NCBI GenBank assembly: GCA_002720865.1 | Contig: PBIO01000014.1 | Span: 929,793-993,792 of the forward strand | DNA: 64,000 bases | Direction of reading: 5' to 3' | Origin: Halobacteriovorax sp. | Lineage (GTDB): Bacteria; Bdellovibrionota; Bacteriovoracia; Bacteriovoracales; Bacteriovoracaceae | In this document: piece by piece, positions 15,609 to 23,644 of the stretch | Numbering within the stretch: position 1 is the stretch's first letter | How the letters are laid out: every line of letters begins with the position of its first letter | Program-made: the position numbers and the translations under genes | Notes under the pieces: generated by a model | Told to the model about the DNA's origin: nothing | Databases searched by the model: none | The model's input: the letters and a program-made list of their open reading frames with translations, nothing else

Positions 15609-16214
15609 ATGAGTGAAATCTTTAACTACATTGATTATATTGGGACATTTGTCTTTGCAATTACTGGAGCTTCTATTGCTGGAAAGTCGAAGTTCGATTT
15701 TTTTGGGATGCTTTTTTTAGCTTTTTTGACTGCTGCTGGAGGAGGAACTGTTAGAGATTTAATTATTGGACAACCTGTTTTTTGGACTAATAATTCAATT
15801 TATTTGTATTTAATATTTATCTCTACTTTATCTACATTTTTTTTAGTCAAATTTTATGATAAAAATAAAACACTATTGCTGATTTTAGATACTCTAGGGG
15901 TTGGAACATTCGTCATAATAGGTACCCACAAAACTTTAATTCATGGATTTAACAATGAGACGGCCCTTATTATGGGGACAACCAGTGCTGTGTTGGGTGG
16001 TATTCTTCGATCTGCATTTAGCAAGGAGTTTTCAATATTAGCAAGTAAAGAGCTTTATGCGACTATTGCTGCTATATCTTCGCTTATTTTCATAATGCTT
16101 ATTAAAGTTAATATCGCCCTTAACAGTTGCGCTTTTATTGTGATTGCCGTGACCTTCGTGGTGAGATACATCTCAATAAAATTAAAAATCCAACTTCCAT
16201 TGTTTAAAGGATAA
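15609..16214 (+). CDS. TRIC/UPF0126-type membrane channel protein
   Basis: 201 residues with about seven hydrophobic segments arranged as two similar halves. The first half carries FAITGASIAG and TAAGGGTVRDLIIG, the second TTSAVLGGILRSAF, which are the glycine-rich family repeats. Bacterial homologues form trimeric cation-permeable pores. It ends the LysR-neighbour gene run and is followed, facing it, by the second recombinase cassette. The gap 16215-16280 holds no feature. Confidence 0.87.
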   Translation: MSEIFNYIDYIGTFVFAITGASIAGKSKFDFFGMLFLAFLTAAGGGTVRDLIIGQPVFWTNNSIYLYLIFISTLSTFFLVKFYDKNKTLLLILDTLGVGTFVIIGTHKTLIHGFNNETALIMGTTSAVLGGILRSAFSKEFSILASKELYATIAAISSLIFIMLIKVNIALNSCAFIVIAVTFVVRYISIKLKIQLPLFKG

Positions 16215-16280
16215 AGGATTCATAATTCCTCCTTGTCGATGAGATCATTAAGCTTTAAAAGGATTGATTGATAAAGAGTG

Positions 16281-16445
16281 CTATTTGGTAGTTAACTTCT
16301 TAGTATACTTTTCCAATGATGGAAGCCCTTTTTGAATTTTAATAAAGGCCTCTTTTTTCACTTTTGCATTAAAAACATAAAGTGATCCAGACCCAAGTAG
16401 TGTGGAGAAAATTATTGCAAGAAATATGTCGATGATTGCACGCAT
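16281..16445 (-). CDS. Small membrane peptide of recombinase cassette (copy 2)
   Basis: 54 residues, ATG at 16445. It has the same layout as the copy at 8158-8325: a hydrophobic N-terminal segment (IIDIFLAIIFSTLLGSGSLY), then a basic tail with IKIQKGLPSLEKY. Residues at hydrophobic and charged positions are kept although the DNA has diverged, which argues for selection at the protein level. It begins 2 bases after the stop of the recombinase-like gene. Confidence 0.62.
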   Translation of the reverse strand: MRAIIDIFLAIIFSTLLGSGSLYVFNAKVKKEAFIKIQKGLPSLEKYTKKLTTK

Positions 16446-16447
16446 GA

Positions 16448-16885
16448 TTAAACCTTCCTTTTTTGTTCACGTTTTATGATTTCTTTTACAGTTGAGGGAT
16501 ACCAAGACCCTCCGCGTTTAGTTGGTATGTTTTTACTATTTAAATATTTTGAGATTTGAGAGAAGCTCTGCCCCTCATTTAATAAGGCCAGCATCTTGTT
16601 GATTACTTTTTGCTCACCCTTGTGAACTACACGCATAGTCCCAATTAGCTTTTCACCATAAGATAGGACAGGTGCTTTTCGGTTTTGTTTTTCAATTCCG
16701 AGTGATCGTAAAGCATCACTTATTGAAGTACGAGACCAATTAGTTTTCTTGTGGATTTCATAGCTAGAAAGGTCTTTTTCTAAGTAGAGCTTCCGCAAAA
16801 GACCGCTGTTTTGAATAGGCTTATTGAAGAAATGAGTAATAAAAATAGCGACATACGGTTCAGCGTTACAGAGTTCGTCTGGCAA
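16448..16885 (-). CDS. Truncated serine-recombinase-like protein (copy 2)
   Basis: 145 residues from a TTG at 16885. It is highly similar to the protein at 8328-8819 from DELCNAEPYV to the end, including the C-terminal SQISKYLNSKNIPTKRGGSW segment of large serine recombinases. Again there is no catalytic domain. The CCACCA at its right end (16896-16901) lies at exactly the same offset (8,120 bases) as in copy 1, so the cassette boundary is precise. DNA beyond that point is unrelated in the two copies. Confidence 0.62.
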   Translation of the reverse strand: MPDELCNAEPYVAIFITHFFNKPIQNSGLLRKLYLEKDLSSYEIHKKTNWSRTSISDALRSLGIEKQNRKAPVLSYGEKLIGTMRVVHKGEQKVINKMLALLNEGQSFSQISKYLNSKNIPTKRGGSWYPSTVKEIIKREQKRKV

Positions 16886-16895
16886 ATCGCAGGGC

Positions 16896-16901
16896 CCACC
16901 A
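16896..16901. other. CCACCA module joint 3
   Basis: Homology between the two recombinase cassettes stops here. CCACCA is at the corresponding place in both (8776-8781 and 16896-16901). Unlike joints 1, 2 and 4, the longer CACCACCT core is not present, so it is a half site or a degenerate site. Confidence 0.45.
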
Positions 16902-16936
16902 TCTCGTATAGAGTTGAATAATAATAAAGTTGATTA

Positions 16937-17614
16937 TTAAGCAAACAACTTTTTTTGCGATACTGCTATTGTTTGTCTTAATGTTGAATGGTCTGAAATA
17001 GATTTGGCCAAAAAATTCCCTACGAGACGTCTTGAAACTTGCCATTGTGAAACTTGATTATTATTTGATGTGTGTAGCAGTCCACATGCTTCTTTGGAAT
17101 CATTTAAATGGACAGGTTGTGAGATCGTCCAGTCTAGACCACTTTCTCTAATATATTTATCTTGTTTTTCAGTGTCTTTAATTTGTGGCTTTAATAGGAG
17201 AGTGAAGAAAAGCTTATCTACTAACCTAAGGTTGTTCTTTGAGGGACCAGATCCATACGTAGTTTGGACAAGAAGTCTCTTTATGTTTAGCTCTTTCATT
17301 ACTTCAATTGCTAATCTTGTACCTTCGCTTCTAATATTCATTGGTGTTTTTGATGGACCAAAAAATCTTACTCGAAAGGGATTTTCGCTAATACCCAAAG
17401 TTATAATGACGACTTCCTGACCCTTCATCGCTTCTCTTAAGGTATTTTTATCGAGTGCAGAGCCGTCTATTGTTCTAACTTCTTTTCCAAACACCTTGGA
17501 CGCACTTCTGGATAAAGCTGTGACCTTATGGCCTTCCCCGAGAAGCGCTTCGACTGTTTTTCTACCTGAACCACCAGATGCTCCAATTACCAATACTTTT
17601 TTTGATATTTTCAT
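16937..17614 (-). CDS. NAD(P)-binding protein (atypical SDR, NmrA/YwnB-like)
   Basis: 225 residues. It begins with a Rossmann fold (KKVLVIGASGGSGRKTVEALL, about 5-25, with GxSGGxG), followed by LSRSASKVF, the pattern of PF13460-type NAD(P)H-binding proteins. The later part (LLVQTTYGSGPS, LDWTISQPVHL) agrees. Such proteins serve as quinone or flavin reductases or regulators; no reaction can be set. It lies 24 bases after the DUF4345 gene on the same strand and both diverge from an AraC regulator. Confidence 0.83.
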   Translation of the reverse strand: MKISKKVLVIGASGGSGRKTVEALLGEGHKVTALSRSASKVFGKEVRTIDGSALDKNTLREAMKGQEVVIITLGISENPFRVRFFGPSKTPMNIRSEGTRLAIEVMKELNIKRLLVQTTYGSGPSKNNLRLVDKLFFTLLLKPQIKDTEKQDKYIRESGLDWTISQPVHLNDSKEACGLLHTSNNNQVSQWQVSRRLVGNFLAKSISDHSTLRQTIAVSQKKLFA

Positions 17615-17638
17615 TTTAATTCTCCTTTTTGTTTTTCC

Positions 17639-18040
17639 TTAAACTAGTATTTTTTGTTTTGGGTTTGTTATTAAGAGTGCCAATCCTAAAATTGCAAAAA
17701 TGATTTCAATTCCAATTGCTCCCAAAATTGCTGTTCCTGGAATTCCGTCTAGGACAATGGCCGCGATTCGAAAGATTGAGTAAGAGCCAAAGACAGCTAG
17801 TGAAGCCATTATCGCCGCATCTTCAATCCTTTTAATGATTGAACCTGCTAGAGCGATCAATCCAAAAATAAAGAGACATCCGCCCATGGACCTTAGATCG
17901 CTAAAGAAGTTGATGTTACTATCTACCCTCAAACCGAACTGATTGAGGTAGGAGTTGGGGCTTATACTGATGTAGCCCCCAACTAGCATGAGGATAATTC
18001 CTGATAGTAATAAGTAAGCTTTTTTCTTGGTAACTTTCAT
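17639..18040 (-). CDS. DUF4345-type four-helix membrane protein
   Basis: 133 residues with four hydrophobic segments. LLSGIILMLVGGYISISPNSYLNQFG at the start and DLRSMGGCLFIFG in the middle are typical of the DUF4345 family. Function is unknown. Together with the NAD(P)-binding gene it forms a two-gene transcript facing away from the AraC regulator at 18151 (110-base gap), which probably controls it. Confidence 0.75.
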   Translation of the reverse strand: MKVTKKKAYLLLSGIILMLVGGYISISPNSYLNQFGLRVDSNINFFSDLRSMGGCLFIFGLIALAGSIIKRIEDAAIMASLAVFGSYSIFRIAAIVLDGIPGTAILGAIGIEIIFAILGLALLITNPKQKILV

Positions 18041-18150
18041 ATCTTGTTCCTTTGTTATTTACGGTGTGTTCATTATTTGTTATTCTTGTGGTATTATGAA
18101 TGCCAGTTTGTTCTTGATTTTATGCAGATCGTACATTTAAAGGGTGTTTA

Positions 18151-19098
18151 ATGAATTCGAATAGTTACAACGAAATCCTTCACTACCTAAAGCTTGATAG
18201 TGTCTTTTACAGTCGCTCCACTTTAGGTGGAGATAAATGGGGAGTAGACCTTCCGGCTTTTGAAAATACCAGCATGTTTCATATCGTTACTAGTGGAAGT
18301 TGTGTGGTCCATATCAATGAAAAGTATCACCACTTAAGTACAGGAGACTTAGTTTTTATTTCGAGGGCCTGCGGTCATAGCGTTAAGGGAAGTGAAGAAG
18401 CCAAAGCTATCGATTTGTTTTCTCAACCTGTAAAGCAGATTAGTAATTGCTATGAAACTTTAGAGCTCAATAAAGATAATAAAGATCAAACAACTATTCT
18501 TTGTGGGATTGTTCGAATTAATCACCCCGCCGGGACAATGTTGATCAATGAGATGCCTGACATCATAGTCATGCGGCAAGAAGAACATATGTTTGGTAGC
18601 ATGATGAATGAGATTGTAAGGTTGATTGCTCGTGAAGCTGCAGGAGAGTTTATCGGTGGAGAAACAGTGATCACAAGGCTTTCCGATGTGTTGGCCATCC
18701 AGGCTATAAGAAGCTGGATTGAAAGTAGCGATAGCTTTAAATCGAGATGGATTCAAGCCATTAAGGATGAAAAAATTGGGAAGGCCCTATCCTGTTTGCA
18801 TAATGAACCTGGAAAGACTTGGACAGTAGAAAGCCTAGGCAAAGAAGTTGGGATGTCGAGAACGGCTTTTTCAAATAAGTTCTCAGAAATTGTTGGTGAT
18901 TCTGTCCTGAACTATTTGACGAAATGGCGCATGAACCTTGCTGGGATGAGAATAAAAGAAGGTGTTTCAGTCGATTTAGAGTTTGTCGAAAATTTGGGTT
19001 ATAAATCAGAGTCAGCCTTTCGCAGAACTTTTAAAAAAATCATGGGAAAAAATATCTCCGAGTTCAAGAATAAAGAAGATTCATTCCAACTTGAGTAA
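18151..19098 (+). CDS. AraC-family regulator with cupin sensor domain
   Basis: 315 residues. The N-terminal cupin (about 1-190) has HIVTSGSCVVHINEKYHHLSTGDLVFI and HSVKG; the C-terminal double HTH (about 215-305) has WTVESLGKEVGMSRTAFSNKFSEIVG and LGYKSESAFRRTFKKIMG. This Cupin_6/AraC layout is common for regulators placed next to, and opposite, short oxidoreductase genes, as here. The signal molecule is unknown. The upstream gap (18041-18150) should hold both promoters. Residue conservation is good, so the gene looks intact. Confidence 0.88.
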   Translation: MNSNSYNEILHYLKLDSVFYSRSTLGGDKWGVDLPAFENTSMFHIVTSGSCVVHINEKYHHLSTGDLVFISRACGHSVKGSEEAKAIDLFSQPVKQISNCYETLELNKDNKDQTTILCGIVRINHPAGTMLINEMPDIIVMRQEEHMFGSMMNEIVRLIAREAAGEFIGGETVITRLSDVLAIQAIRSWIESSDSFKSRWIQAIKDEKIGKALSCLHNEPGKTWTVESLGKEVGMSRTAFSNKFSEIVGDSVLNYLTKWRMNLAGMRIKEGVSVDLEFVENLGYKSESAFRRTFKKIMGKNISEFKNKEDSFQLE

Positions 19099-19153
19099 CA
19101 CTAGACTCCCTATTACCTGAAAGGTCAGCAATTTCAATAGCTTGAATTACCTC

Positions 19154-19184
19154 TTGACCTTCCAGCGGTTGGAAGCTTTATGAT
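19154..19184 (+). promoter_or_regulatory. CueR-type promoter/operator of copA
   Basis: TTGACC (19154-19159) and TATGAT (19179-19184) are 19 bases apart. Between them lies the dyad CTTCCAGCGGTTGGAAG. This is nearly the textbook CueR box (ACCTTCC-N7-GGAAGGT). It lies 23 bases before the copA start, and cueR is the downstream gene of the same transcript. Confidence 0.85.
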
Positions 19185-19206
19185 AGTATGCAAAAGGAGA
19201 TAAACT

Positions 19207-21405
19207 ATGGAAACAAATATTCAAATAGAAGGCATGAGCTGTGGAAGTTGCGTAGGAAGGATTGAGAGTGCTCTTTCGAAAGTAGATGGAGTTGAGAAGG
19301 TTTCAGTTAATCTTGCTTCTGAAAAGGCAAATGTCGTAACTCAGGATTCAATAAGTGAAGAGACATTAATTGAGGCGATTAAAGATGCCGGATACAAGGC
19401 TAAGGTTTCAGTTAAAAGCCAGGATCTTGAACAAAAACAAAAGGACAATCTGGAAAAAGAAAAAATACGTCTAACAATATCTGCTGTCCTGACTTTCCCA
19501 CTAGTTGTTCCGATGATCTTTATGCCTTTTGGAATAGATGTAATGCCTCCGGGATGGGTTCAACTTCTTTTAACATTACCGGTTCAGTTTTGGATTGGTC
19601 TTCGCTTCTACAAAGCTGCTTGGGGCGCCGTTAAAGCAAAAAGCGGAAATATGGACTTGTTGGTTGCGCTTGGTACCTCTGCAGCCTTCTTTTTAAGTCT
19701 TTATCATTTGATTAGGTTTGGCAGTCACGCTGGTCATGGAGGTCAAGGTGCTCTTTACTTTGAAAGTGCCGCAGTCATTATTACTCTCATACTTTTAGGG
19801 AAGTACTTTGAATCCAAGGCAAAAAACCAAACAACTGAAGCTATCAAGTCCTTACAAAAATTAATGCCTGAAGTGGCAAGAGTGAGAAGAGGTGATGAGG
19901 TTGTTGAAGTCGAAATAGAAAAAGTAAAGAAAGGTGAAACTGTTATTGTAAGACCTGGAGAGAAGATACCTGTGGATGGAAATGTTACTGTTGGACAAAG
20001 TGAAGTTGATGAATCTCTTATAACAGGAGAAAGCTTACCTGTTCATAAAGATATTGGAGATAAGGTTATTGCTGGTTCCATTAATGCAGATGGTGTGATT
20101 GAGGTCGAGACAATTTCTTCTAAAGATGAATCAACTCTATCAAAAATCATAAATTTAATTGAATCGGCGCAGGCTGAAAAAGCTCCTATTCAACGCCTTG
20201 TTGATAAAGTGAGTGCCATCTTTGTACCCATTGTATTAGCAATTAGTTTTGGCACATTTTTAGTTTGGGGAATGACTCAAGGGAATTGGGAAGTCGCTCT
20301 TATTAATGCGGTCGCTGTTTTAGTCATAGCTTGCCCGTGCGCTCTTGGCTTGGCGACTCCTACTTCCATTATGGTCGGAACTGGTCTTGCAGCAAAGGCG
20401 GGAATACTAATTAAAGATGCTGAAGCTCTCGAAATGGCCCATTCTGTAACGACTGTGGCCTTTGATAAGACGGGAACCTTAACTCAAGGAAATCCTAAAT
20501 TAGTTTCGATTCACGTTGAAAGTCTAGATGAAAAATCTCTATTAGAGATTACGGCGGGTATCCAGGAAGGATCGGAACATCCACTTGCTAAGGCTGTATT
20601 AGAAAAATGTGAAAGCTCTAAGATTGCACTTAAGAAAGCTCAAAATATTAAAGCTATTGCGGGTAAAGGTATTAAAGGTGAGGTTGAAGGCGAGCAATAT
20701 CTAATAGGTACAAAAAAACTAATGCTTGAATCAAATATCAAAGTCGAAAACTATGAATCCAATTTTAACGAACTCGTTTCAAAGGGACATACCGTCTCAT
20801 TTGTTGCCAGGGAAGGGAGTCCTAATGCACTCGCTATGATGGCCTTCAAAGACGAACTAAAATCAGAAGCAAAGTCTACAATAGAAACACTTAATAAACT
20901 TAAGATAAGGTCATTGATGATTAGTGGTGACAGTTTTGGAGCTGCAAAAACGATTGCTAAAGAAGTTGGCATTAGTGACTTTAAGGCGGAGGTTTTACCA
21001 GATGAGAAAGAGAAAGTGATCTCGGAATTGAGAAGTTCTGGTAAAATTGTTGCAATGGTGGGAGATGGTATTAACGATGCTCCCGCTTTGGCCAGCGCTG
21101 ATATTGGATTTGCTATGTCAACAGGAACAGATGTAGCAATGCATACAGCGGGTGTTACCCTCATGCGGGGGAATCCAAAACTCATTGCAGATACTTTTGA
21201 TATTTCTAGACGAACATATCGTAAAATTCAACAAAACCTTTTTTGGGCCTTTATTTATAATATAATTGGAATTCCACTAGCGGCACTAGGTTATTTAAGT
21301 CCTATTGTTGCTGGTGCAGCGATGGCCTTTAGTAGTGTCAGTGTTGTTTCAAATTCTTTGTTGTTAAGAAGTTGGAAACCTCTTTCAACGAGGAGAGAAA
21401 GATGA
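19207..21405 (+). CDS. copA: Cu(I)-exporting P1B-type ATPase CopA
   Basis: 732 residues. One HMA domain with GMSCGSC (residues 9-15) leads into eight membrane helices. CPC (about 377-379, [12 protein letters not shown]) is the Cu(I) gate in helix 6, DKTGT (about 421) holds the phosphorylated Asp, and the SEHP and GDGINDAP motifs complete the P-type machine. It pumps Cu(I) from cytoplasm to periplasm. An MgHGG segment ([10 protein letters not shown]) between helices 3 and 4 is a His-rich external loop. cueR overlaps its stop by 4 bases, and a CueR box precedes it. A second copper ATPase with a different N-terminus is at 32068. Confidence 0.95.
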   Translation: METNIQIEGMSCGSCVGRIESALSKVDGVEKVSVNLASEKANVVTQDSISEETLIEAIKDAGYKAKVSVKSQDLEQKQKDNLEKEKIRLTISAVLTFPLVVPMIFMPFGIDVMPPGWVQLLLTLPVQFWIGLRFYKAAWGAVKAKSGNMDLLVALGTSAAFFLSLYHLIRFGSHAGHGGQGALYFESAAVIITLILLGKYFESKAKNQTTEAIKSLQKLMPEVARVRRGDEVVEVEIEKVKKGETVIVRPGEKIPVDGNVTVGQSEVDESLITGESLPVHKDIGDKVIAGSINADGVIEVETISSKDESTLSKIINLIESAQAEKAPIQRLVDKVSAIFVPIVLAISFGTFLVWGMTQGNWEVALINAVAVLVIACPCALGLATPTSIMVGTGLAAKAGILIKDAEALEMAHSVTTVAFDKTGTLTQGNPKLVSIHVESLDEKSLLEITAGIQEGSEHPLAKAVLEKCESSKIALKKAQNIKAIAGKGIKGEVEGEQYLIGTKKLMLESNIKVENYESNFNELVSKGHTVSFVAREGSPNALAMMAFKDELKSEAKSTIETLNKLKIRSLMISGDSFGAAKTIAKEVGISDFKAEVLPDEKEKVISELRSSGKIVAMVGDGINDAPALASADIGFAMSTGTDVAMHTAGVTLMRGNPKLIADTFDISRRTYRKIQQNLFWAFIYNIIGIPLAALGYLSPIVAGAAMAFSSVSVVSNSLLLRSWKPLSTRRER

Positions 21406-21788
21406 ATATAGGCGAGTTGGCAAAAAACTCTGGTGTAAACTCAAAAATGATCAGACACTATGAGTCCATTAAGCTCATACCTAAAGCGCAACGTAATAGC
21501 TCAGGATATAGAGTTTATGGAGACAAGGATGTACACACACTTTCATTTGTAAGACGGGCCAGAAGTTTAGGATTTCCTCTAGAAGAGATAAAGCTTTTAT
21601 TAGGTTTGTGGAAAAATAAGAAGAGAACAAGCTCTAAAGTAAAAGAGCTCGCTCAAAAGCATATTGATGAACTTCAAAACAAAATTGATGATCTGCAGTC
21701 GATGAGAGATTCATTGGATCACCTGGTGAAAAATTGTCATGGAGATGACAGGCCCGATTGTCCCATTATTGAGTCTCTTTCTAAATGA
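21402..21788 (+). CDS. cueR: CueR-type Cu(I)-responsive activator
   Basis: 128 residues from ATG 21402, after AGGAGAGAAAG and overlapping the copA stop (ATGA); a longer in-frame start at 21372 lies within copA. MerR-type HTH ([25 protein letters not shown]), dimer helix, and a metal loop CHGDDRPDC with exactly seven residues between the cysteines, followed by PII, as in CueR. It senses cytoplasmic Cu(I) and activates the 19-base-spacer promoter at 19154. Autoregulation through copA-cueR co-transcription is expected. An att-like site begins 12 bases after its end. Confidence 0.92.
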   Translation: MNIGELAKNSGVNSKMIRHYESIKLIPKAQRNSSGYRVYGDKDVHTLSFVRRARSLGFPLEEIKLLLGLWKNKKRTSSKVKELAQKHIDELQNKIDDLQSMRDSLDHLVKNCHGDDRPDCPIIESLSK

Positions 21789-21799
21789 AATCTAAATTT

Positions 21800-21832
21800 T
21801 GTAGTAATCTGTAGTTACTTTCAAAAATCACT
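21800..21832 (+). repeat. Arm-type repeats of att-like site 4
   Basis: TGTAGTAATCTGTAGTTA begins a block that ends AAAAATCACT at 21832. It matches the block at 12094-12126 and has the same 61-base distance to the following core. Confidence 0.6.
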
Positions 21833-21860
21833 GAGCAAATTTAATTAGTTACGAGGCTTC

Positions 21861-21874
21861 CACCACCTCCACCA
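21861..21874 (+). other. att-like joint 4 (CACCACCTCCACCA)
   Basis: This is the third full 14-base core. Its last six bases (CCACCA, 21869-21874) are also the first bases of the right copy of the 188-bp repeat. The core therefore marks both the end of the copA-cueR module and the start of the next one. Confidence 0.6.
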
Positions 21875-22057
21875 GATTTCGCAAGGGATTTGGTGGAAAC
21901 CCACCCCTTCAATTCTTAAGTAATTTAAATCATTCAATTAGGTTTCAGTAGGTTAGATCAATCACTCCAAGAACAACGTGTCTGGAAATGTCTCGACATT
22001 ACCCTCGTTGGCTTAGTTGTGGCTTATTTTTGGCTTACACCAAAAAGTTAGTCGTCG
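21869..22057. repeat. 188-bp direct repeat, right copy
   Basis: This is the partner of 8776-8964. The inverted repeat at its left end is slightly damaged (CCACCAGAT against ATTTGGTGG). The short open stretch inside ends at the same stop. Recombination between the two copies would remove about 13.1 kb, from the mer operon to cueR. Confidence 0.85.
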
Positions 22058-22063
22058 TCCAAA

Positions 22064-22135
22064 AGACTACACTTGTAGCTTTAGGGTCTAAAAATAGACC
22101 TATCTCTTTAAAAACAAAGGGACTACACGTGTAGC
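22064..22135 (+). promoter_or_regulatory. CTACAC palindromes before second XRE gene
   Basis: CTACACTTGTAG (about 22067-22078) and the perfect palindrome CTACACGTGTAG (about 22123-22134) flank a small GGTCTA/TAGACC hairpin. They occupy the position of the CTACRC repeats before the XRE gene at 9084. They are probable operators for one or both XRE proteins. Confidence 0.5.
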
Positions 22136-22174
22136 AAACAAAGAGCATCTTTATTAATTTTTATGGAGGTGTTT

Positions 22175-22528
22175 ATGAATACAAAAAAGAAGAAGACTAG
22201 AAGAAGTGACACGAAGATCCTTACAAAGGAGGCGAGCGTTCTTAAATATTTAAGGGAGTCTCGTAAACTTTCCATTAGGAACGCTGCAAAAGTAATTGGT
22301 GTCTCTGATACTAAGGTCAATCATATTGAGAATGGCAGGTGTGACCTTAATCCTCAGTTAACTTTGAAGTTCTTAAATGGATATGGGTACACTTACGAAG
22401 AATTTATGGAGCTTATCAATGGGAAAAAGGCGCTACCGTCTAATGATTATGCTGAGTGTTTAGAAATTTTAAAGAGATTAAGTAAAGATAAATTGAAAAC
22501 TGTTAAGGCTATTTTACAAAGCTTCTGA
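22175..22528 (+). CDS. XRE-family helix-turn-helix regulator (copy 2)
   Basis: 117 residues from ATG 22175, with GGAGG inside the upstream ATGGAGGTG; the in-frame ATG at 22163 is therefore too early. The layout is that of the protein at 9084: basic N-terminus (KKKKTRRSDTK), HTH (LKYLRESRKLSIRNAAKVIGVSDTKVNHIENGRCDL), and C-terminal helix (LEILKRLSKDKLKTVKAILQSF). Both follow a copy of the 188-bp repeat and CTACAC palindromes. It ends at a strong terminator shared with the opposing gene. Confidence 0.8.
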   Translation: MNTKKKKTRRSDTKILTKEASVLKYLRESRKLSIRNAAKVIGVSDTKVNHIENGRCDLNPQLTLKFLNGYGYTYEEFMELINGKKALPSNDYAECLEILKRLSKDKLKTVKAILQSF

Positions 22529-22542
22529 TTTTTAGAATATGG

Positions 22543-22582
22543 AATGAGGCACCAACAATGATGCCTCATTAAGCCTTTTTTA
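22543..22582. terminator. Terminator between converging genes
   Basis: AATGAGGCA (22543-22551) and TGCCTCATT (22562-22570) form a perfect 9-base stem with a 10-base loop, followed by AAGCCTTTTTT. It lies between the XRE gene and the reverse-strand small secreted protein gene. Confidence 0.82.
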
Positions 22583-22849
22583 ATTCTCGTGACACTCAAA
22601 TGGTTCTGAAGCACTGTGACGGTGACAACCGTACTTAGTTTTTGAACCTGACTTTAGGTAAACAGTAACGCTAACACCGTGACCATTAGGTGAAGCCTTT
22701 ACTCCTTTGAAATCAGCGATAGTTGCTTCATCATTATCAGCTTCAAAGGTAGCAATCGTTTCTGTAACAGCTTCAGCTGTGTCAGATGCTCCTGAAGCAA
22801 ATACATTAAGAGATGTTAGTAGGGCGAGGGCAAGTAAAATTGTTTTCAT
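22580..22849 (-). CDS. Small secreted protein with Cys/His-rich end
   Basis: 89 residues from ATG 22849 (AAGGAG-type site before it); the longer open frame to 23002 overlaps the upstream gene's coding end. The signal peptide ends at VFASG. The mature protein begins with an acidic Glu/Thr/Ala-rich helix and ends in a beta-like segment and CHRHSASEPFECHEN, a compact Cys/His cluster that could bind metal. I recognise no family. It is the second gene of a transcript with the monohaem lipoprotein, under a CsoR-type box. Confidence 0.65.
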   Translation of the reverse strand: MKTILLALALLTSLNVFASGASDTAEAVTETIATFEADNDEATIADFKGVKASPNGHGVSVTVYLKSGSKTKYGCHRHSASEPFECHEN

Positions 22850-22868
22850 GTTTTTCTCCTTTGGTTCG

Positions 22869-23405
22869 TTAGAACTCATCATTATCGAAATCATCTTCTT
22901 CGTTATCTTCATCAAAATCGTCATTATCAAAATCATCGTCGTCATCATCTCCATCTTCTTCACAATTTTCAGGAATAGTGGTGACTTCTTCTTTTGGGGC
23001 ACAGGCCTTAATCCAATTAGCTATGAATTTAATTTCTTTATCGTGTAACCTTCCTCTTATAGGCATTTCTCCTGACTCTACAGTTTCATATAGCCTGCTT
23101 TTTTCTGGGAGACCTTTTTTTAGTAAGGGAATAAATCTATCTATCATTGTCGTTTCATAGGAATCAAAATCAATAGGATCATTCTCAGGCTCAATACGAC
23201 CTGCTTTTGTTGAGTGGCAGGACATGCATTTTGGTTTCAATATGTATTTTTGAAGTGAGTTGAAACTAAGTGGTGCTTTGCCTTGAACTAGGAGGCTTCC
23301 TTTGAAGGGAAGGGTATTATCCTTAAACTTCAATTCACCTTTTTCTCTAACACAAGAAGAAAGTGCACTTATTAATATTAATATTTTAATAACTCTTAAC
23401 AGCAT
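22869..23405 (-). CDS. Monohaem c-type lipoprotein with acidic tail
   Basis: 178 residues. The lipobox LSSC (about 15-18) is followed by a short linker and a cytochrome-like domain. KCMSCHS (about 63-69) binds the haem, and GEMPIRGRLHDKEIKFIANWI (about 113-133) supplies the distal Met and the last helix. The C-terminal 30 residues are almost only Asp, Glu, Asn and Phe (DDDDDFDNDDFDEDN). The same DDDFDNDDF block is found in the oxidase at 25373. A CsoR-type box lies 36 bases before the start. A decayed copy of the 5' part is at 25075-25225. Confidence 0.78.
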   Translation of the reverse strand: MLLRVIKILILISALSSCVREKGELKFKDNTLPFKGSLLVQGKAPLSFNSLQKYILKPKCMSCHSTKAGRIEPENDPIDFDSYETTMIDRFIPLLKKGLPEKSRLYETVESGEMPIRGRLHDKEIKFIANWIKACAPKEEVTTIPENCEEDGDDDDDDFDNDDFDEDNEEDDFDNDEF

Positions 23406-23440
23406 AAAGTATATGTACCTCTATATGCTATCTTTTTCAA

Positions 23441-23457
23441 GTACCCCGTGGGGGTAT
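23441..23457. promoter_or_regulatory. CsoR-type operator 1
   Basis: GTACCCCGTGGGGGTAT is a 17-base near-palindrome of the RTACCY-N5-GGGTAT type, 36 bases before the monohaem lipoprotein gene (reverse strand). The CsoR protein is encoded at 27632. A relic of this region, box included, is at about 25240-25300. Confidence 0.8.
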
Positions 23458-23644
23458 GTAATAAAGTAATAGTTTTTGCAATTTATACATAACCAAGTAA
23501 TTTGTTTCTTTTTGCATACACTAATGCGCGATAACGGTACTTAAGCAGTTGATTAACTGTTGAATTTATTTGAGTAGAAAAATTGCCCATTTTAAATGGC
23601 ATTAGTTTTTATCGGAATTAGCGTAAGTTCCTATAATTACGTTA

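Noticed and set aside
8158-22057. Integron-type attC cassette array
   Set aside because: The joints lack GTTRRRY/RYYYAAC core sites and imperfect inverted repeats of attC type, and no tyrosine integron integrase is present; a tmRNA-like att model fits better.
22707-23048. 113-codon plus-strand frame
   Set aside because: It crosses two convincing reverse-strand genes and their ribosome site, and its hydrophobic composition reflects the antisense of Asp codons.
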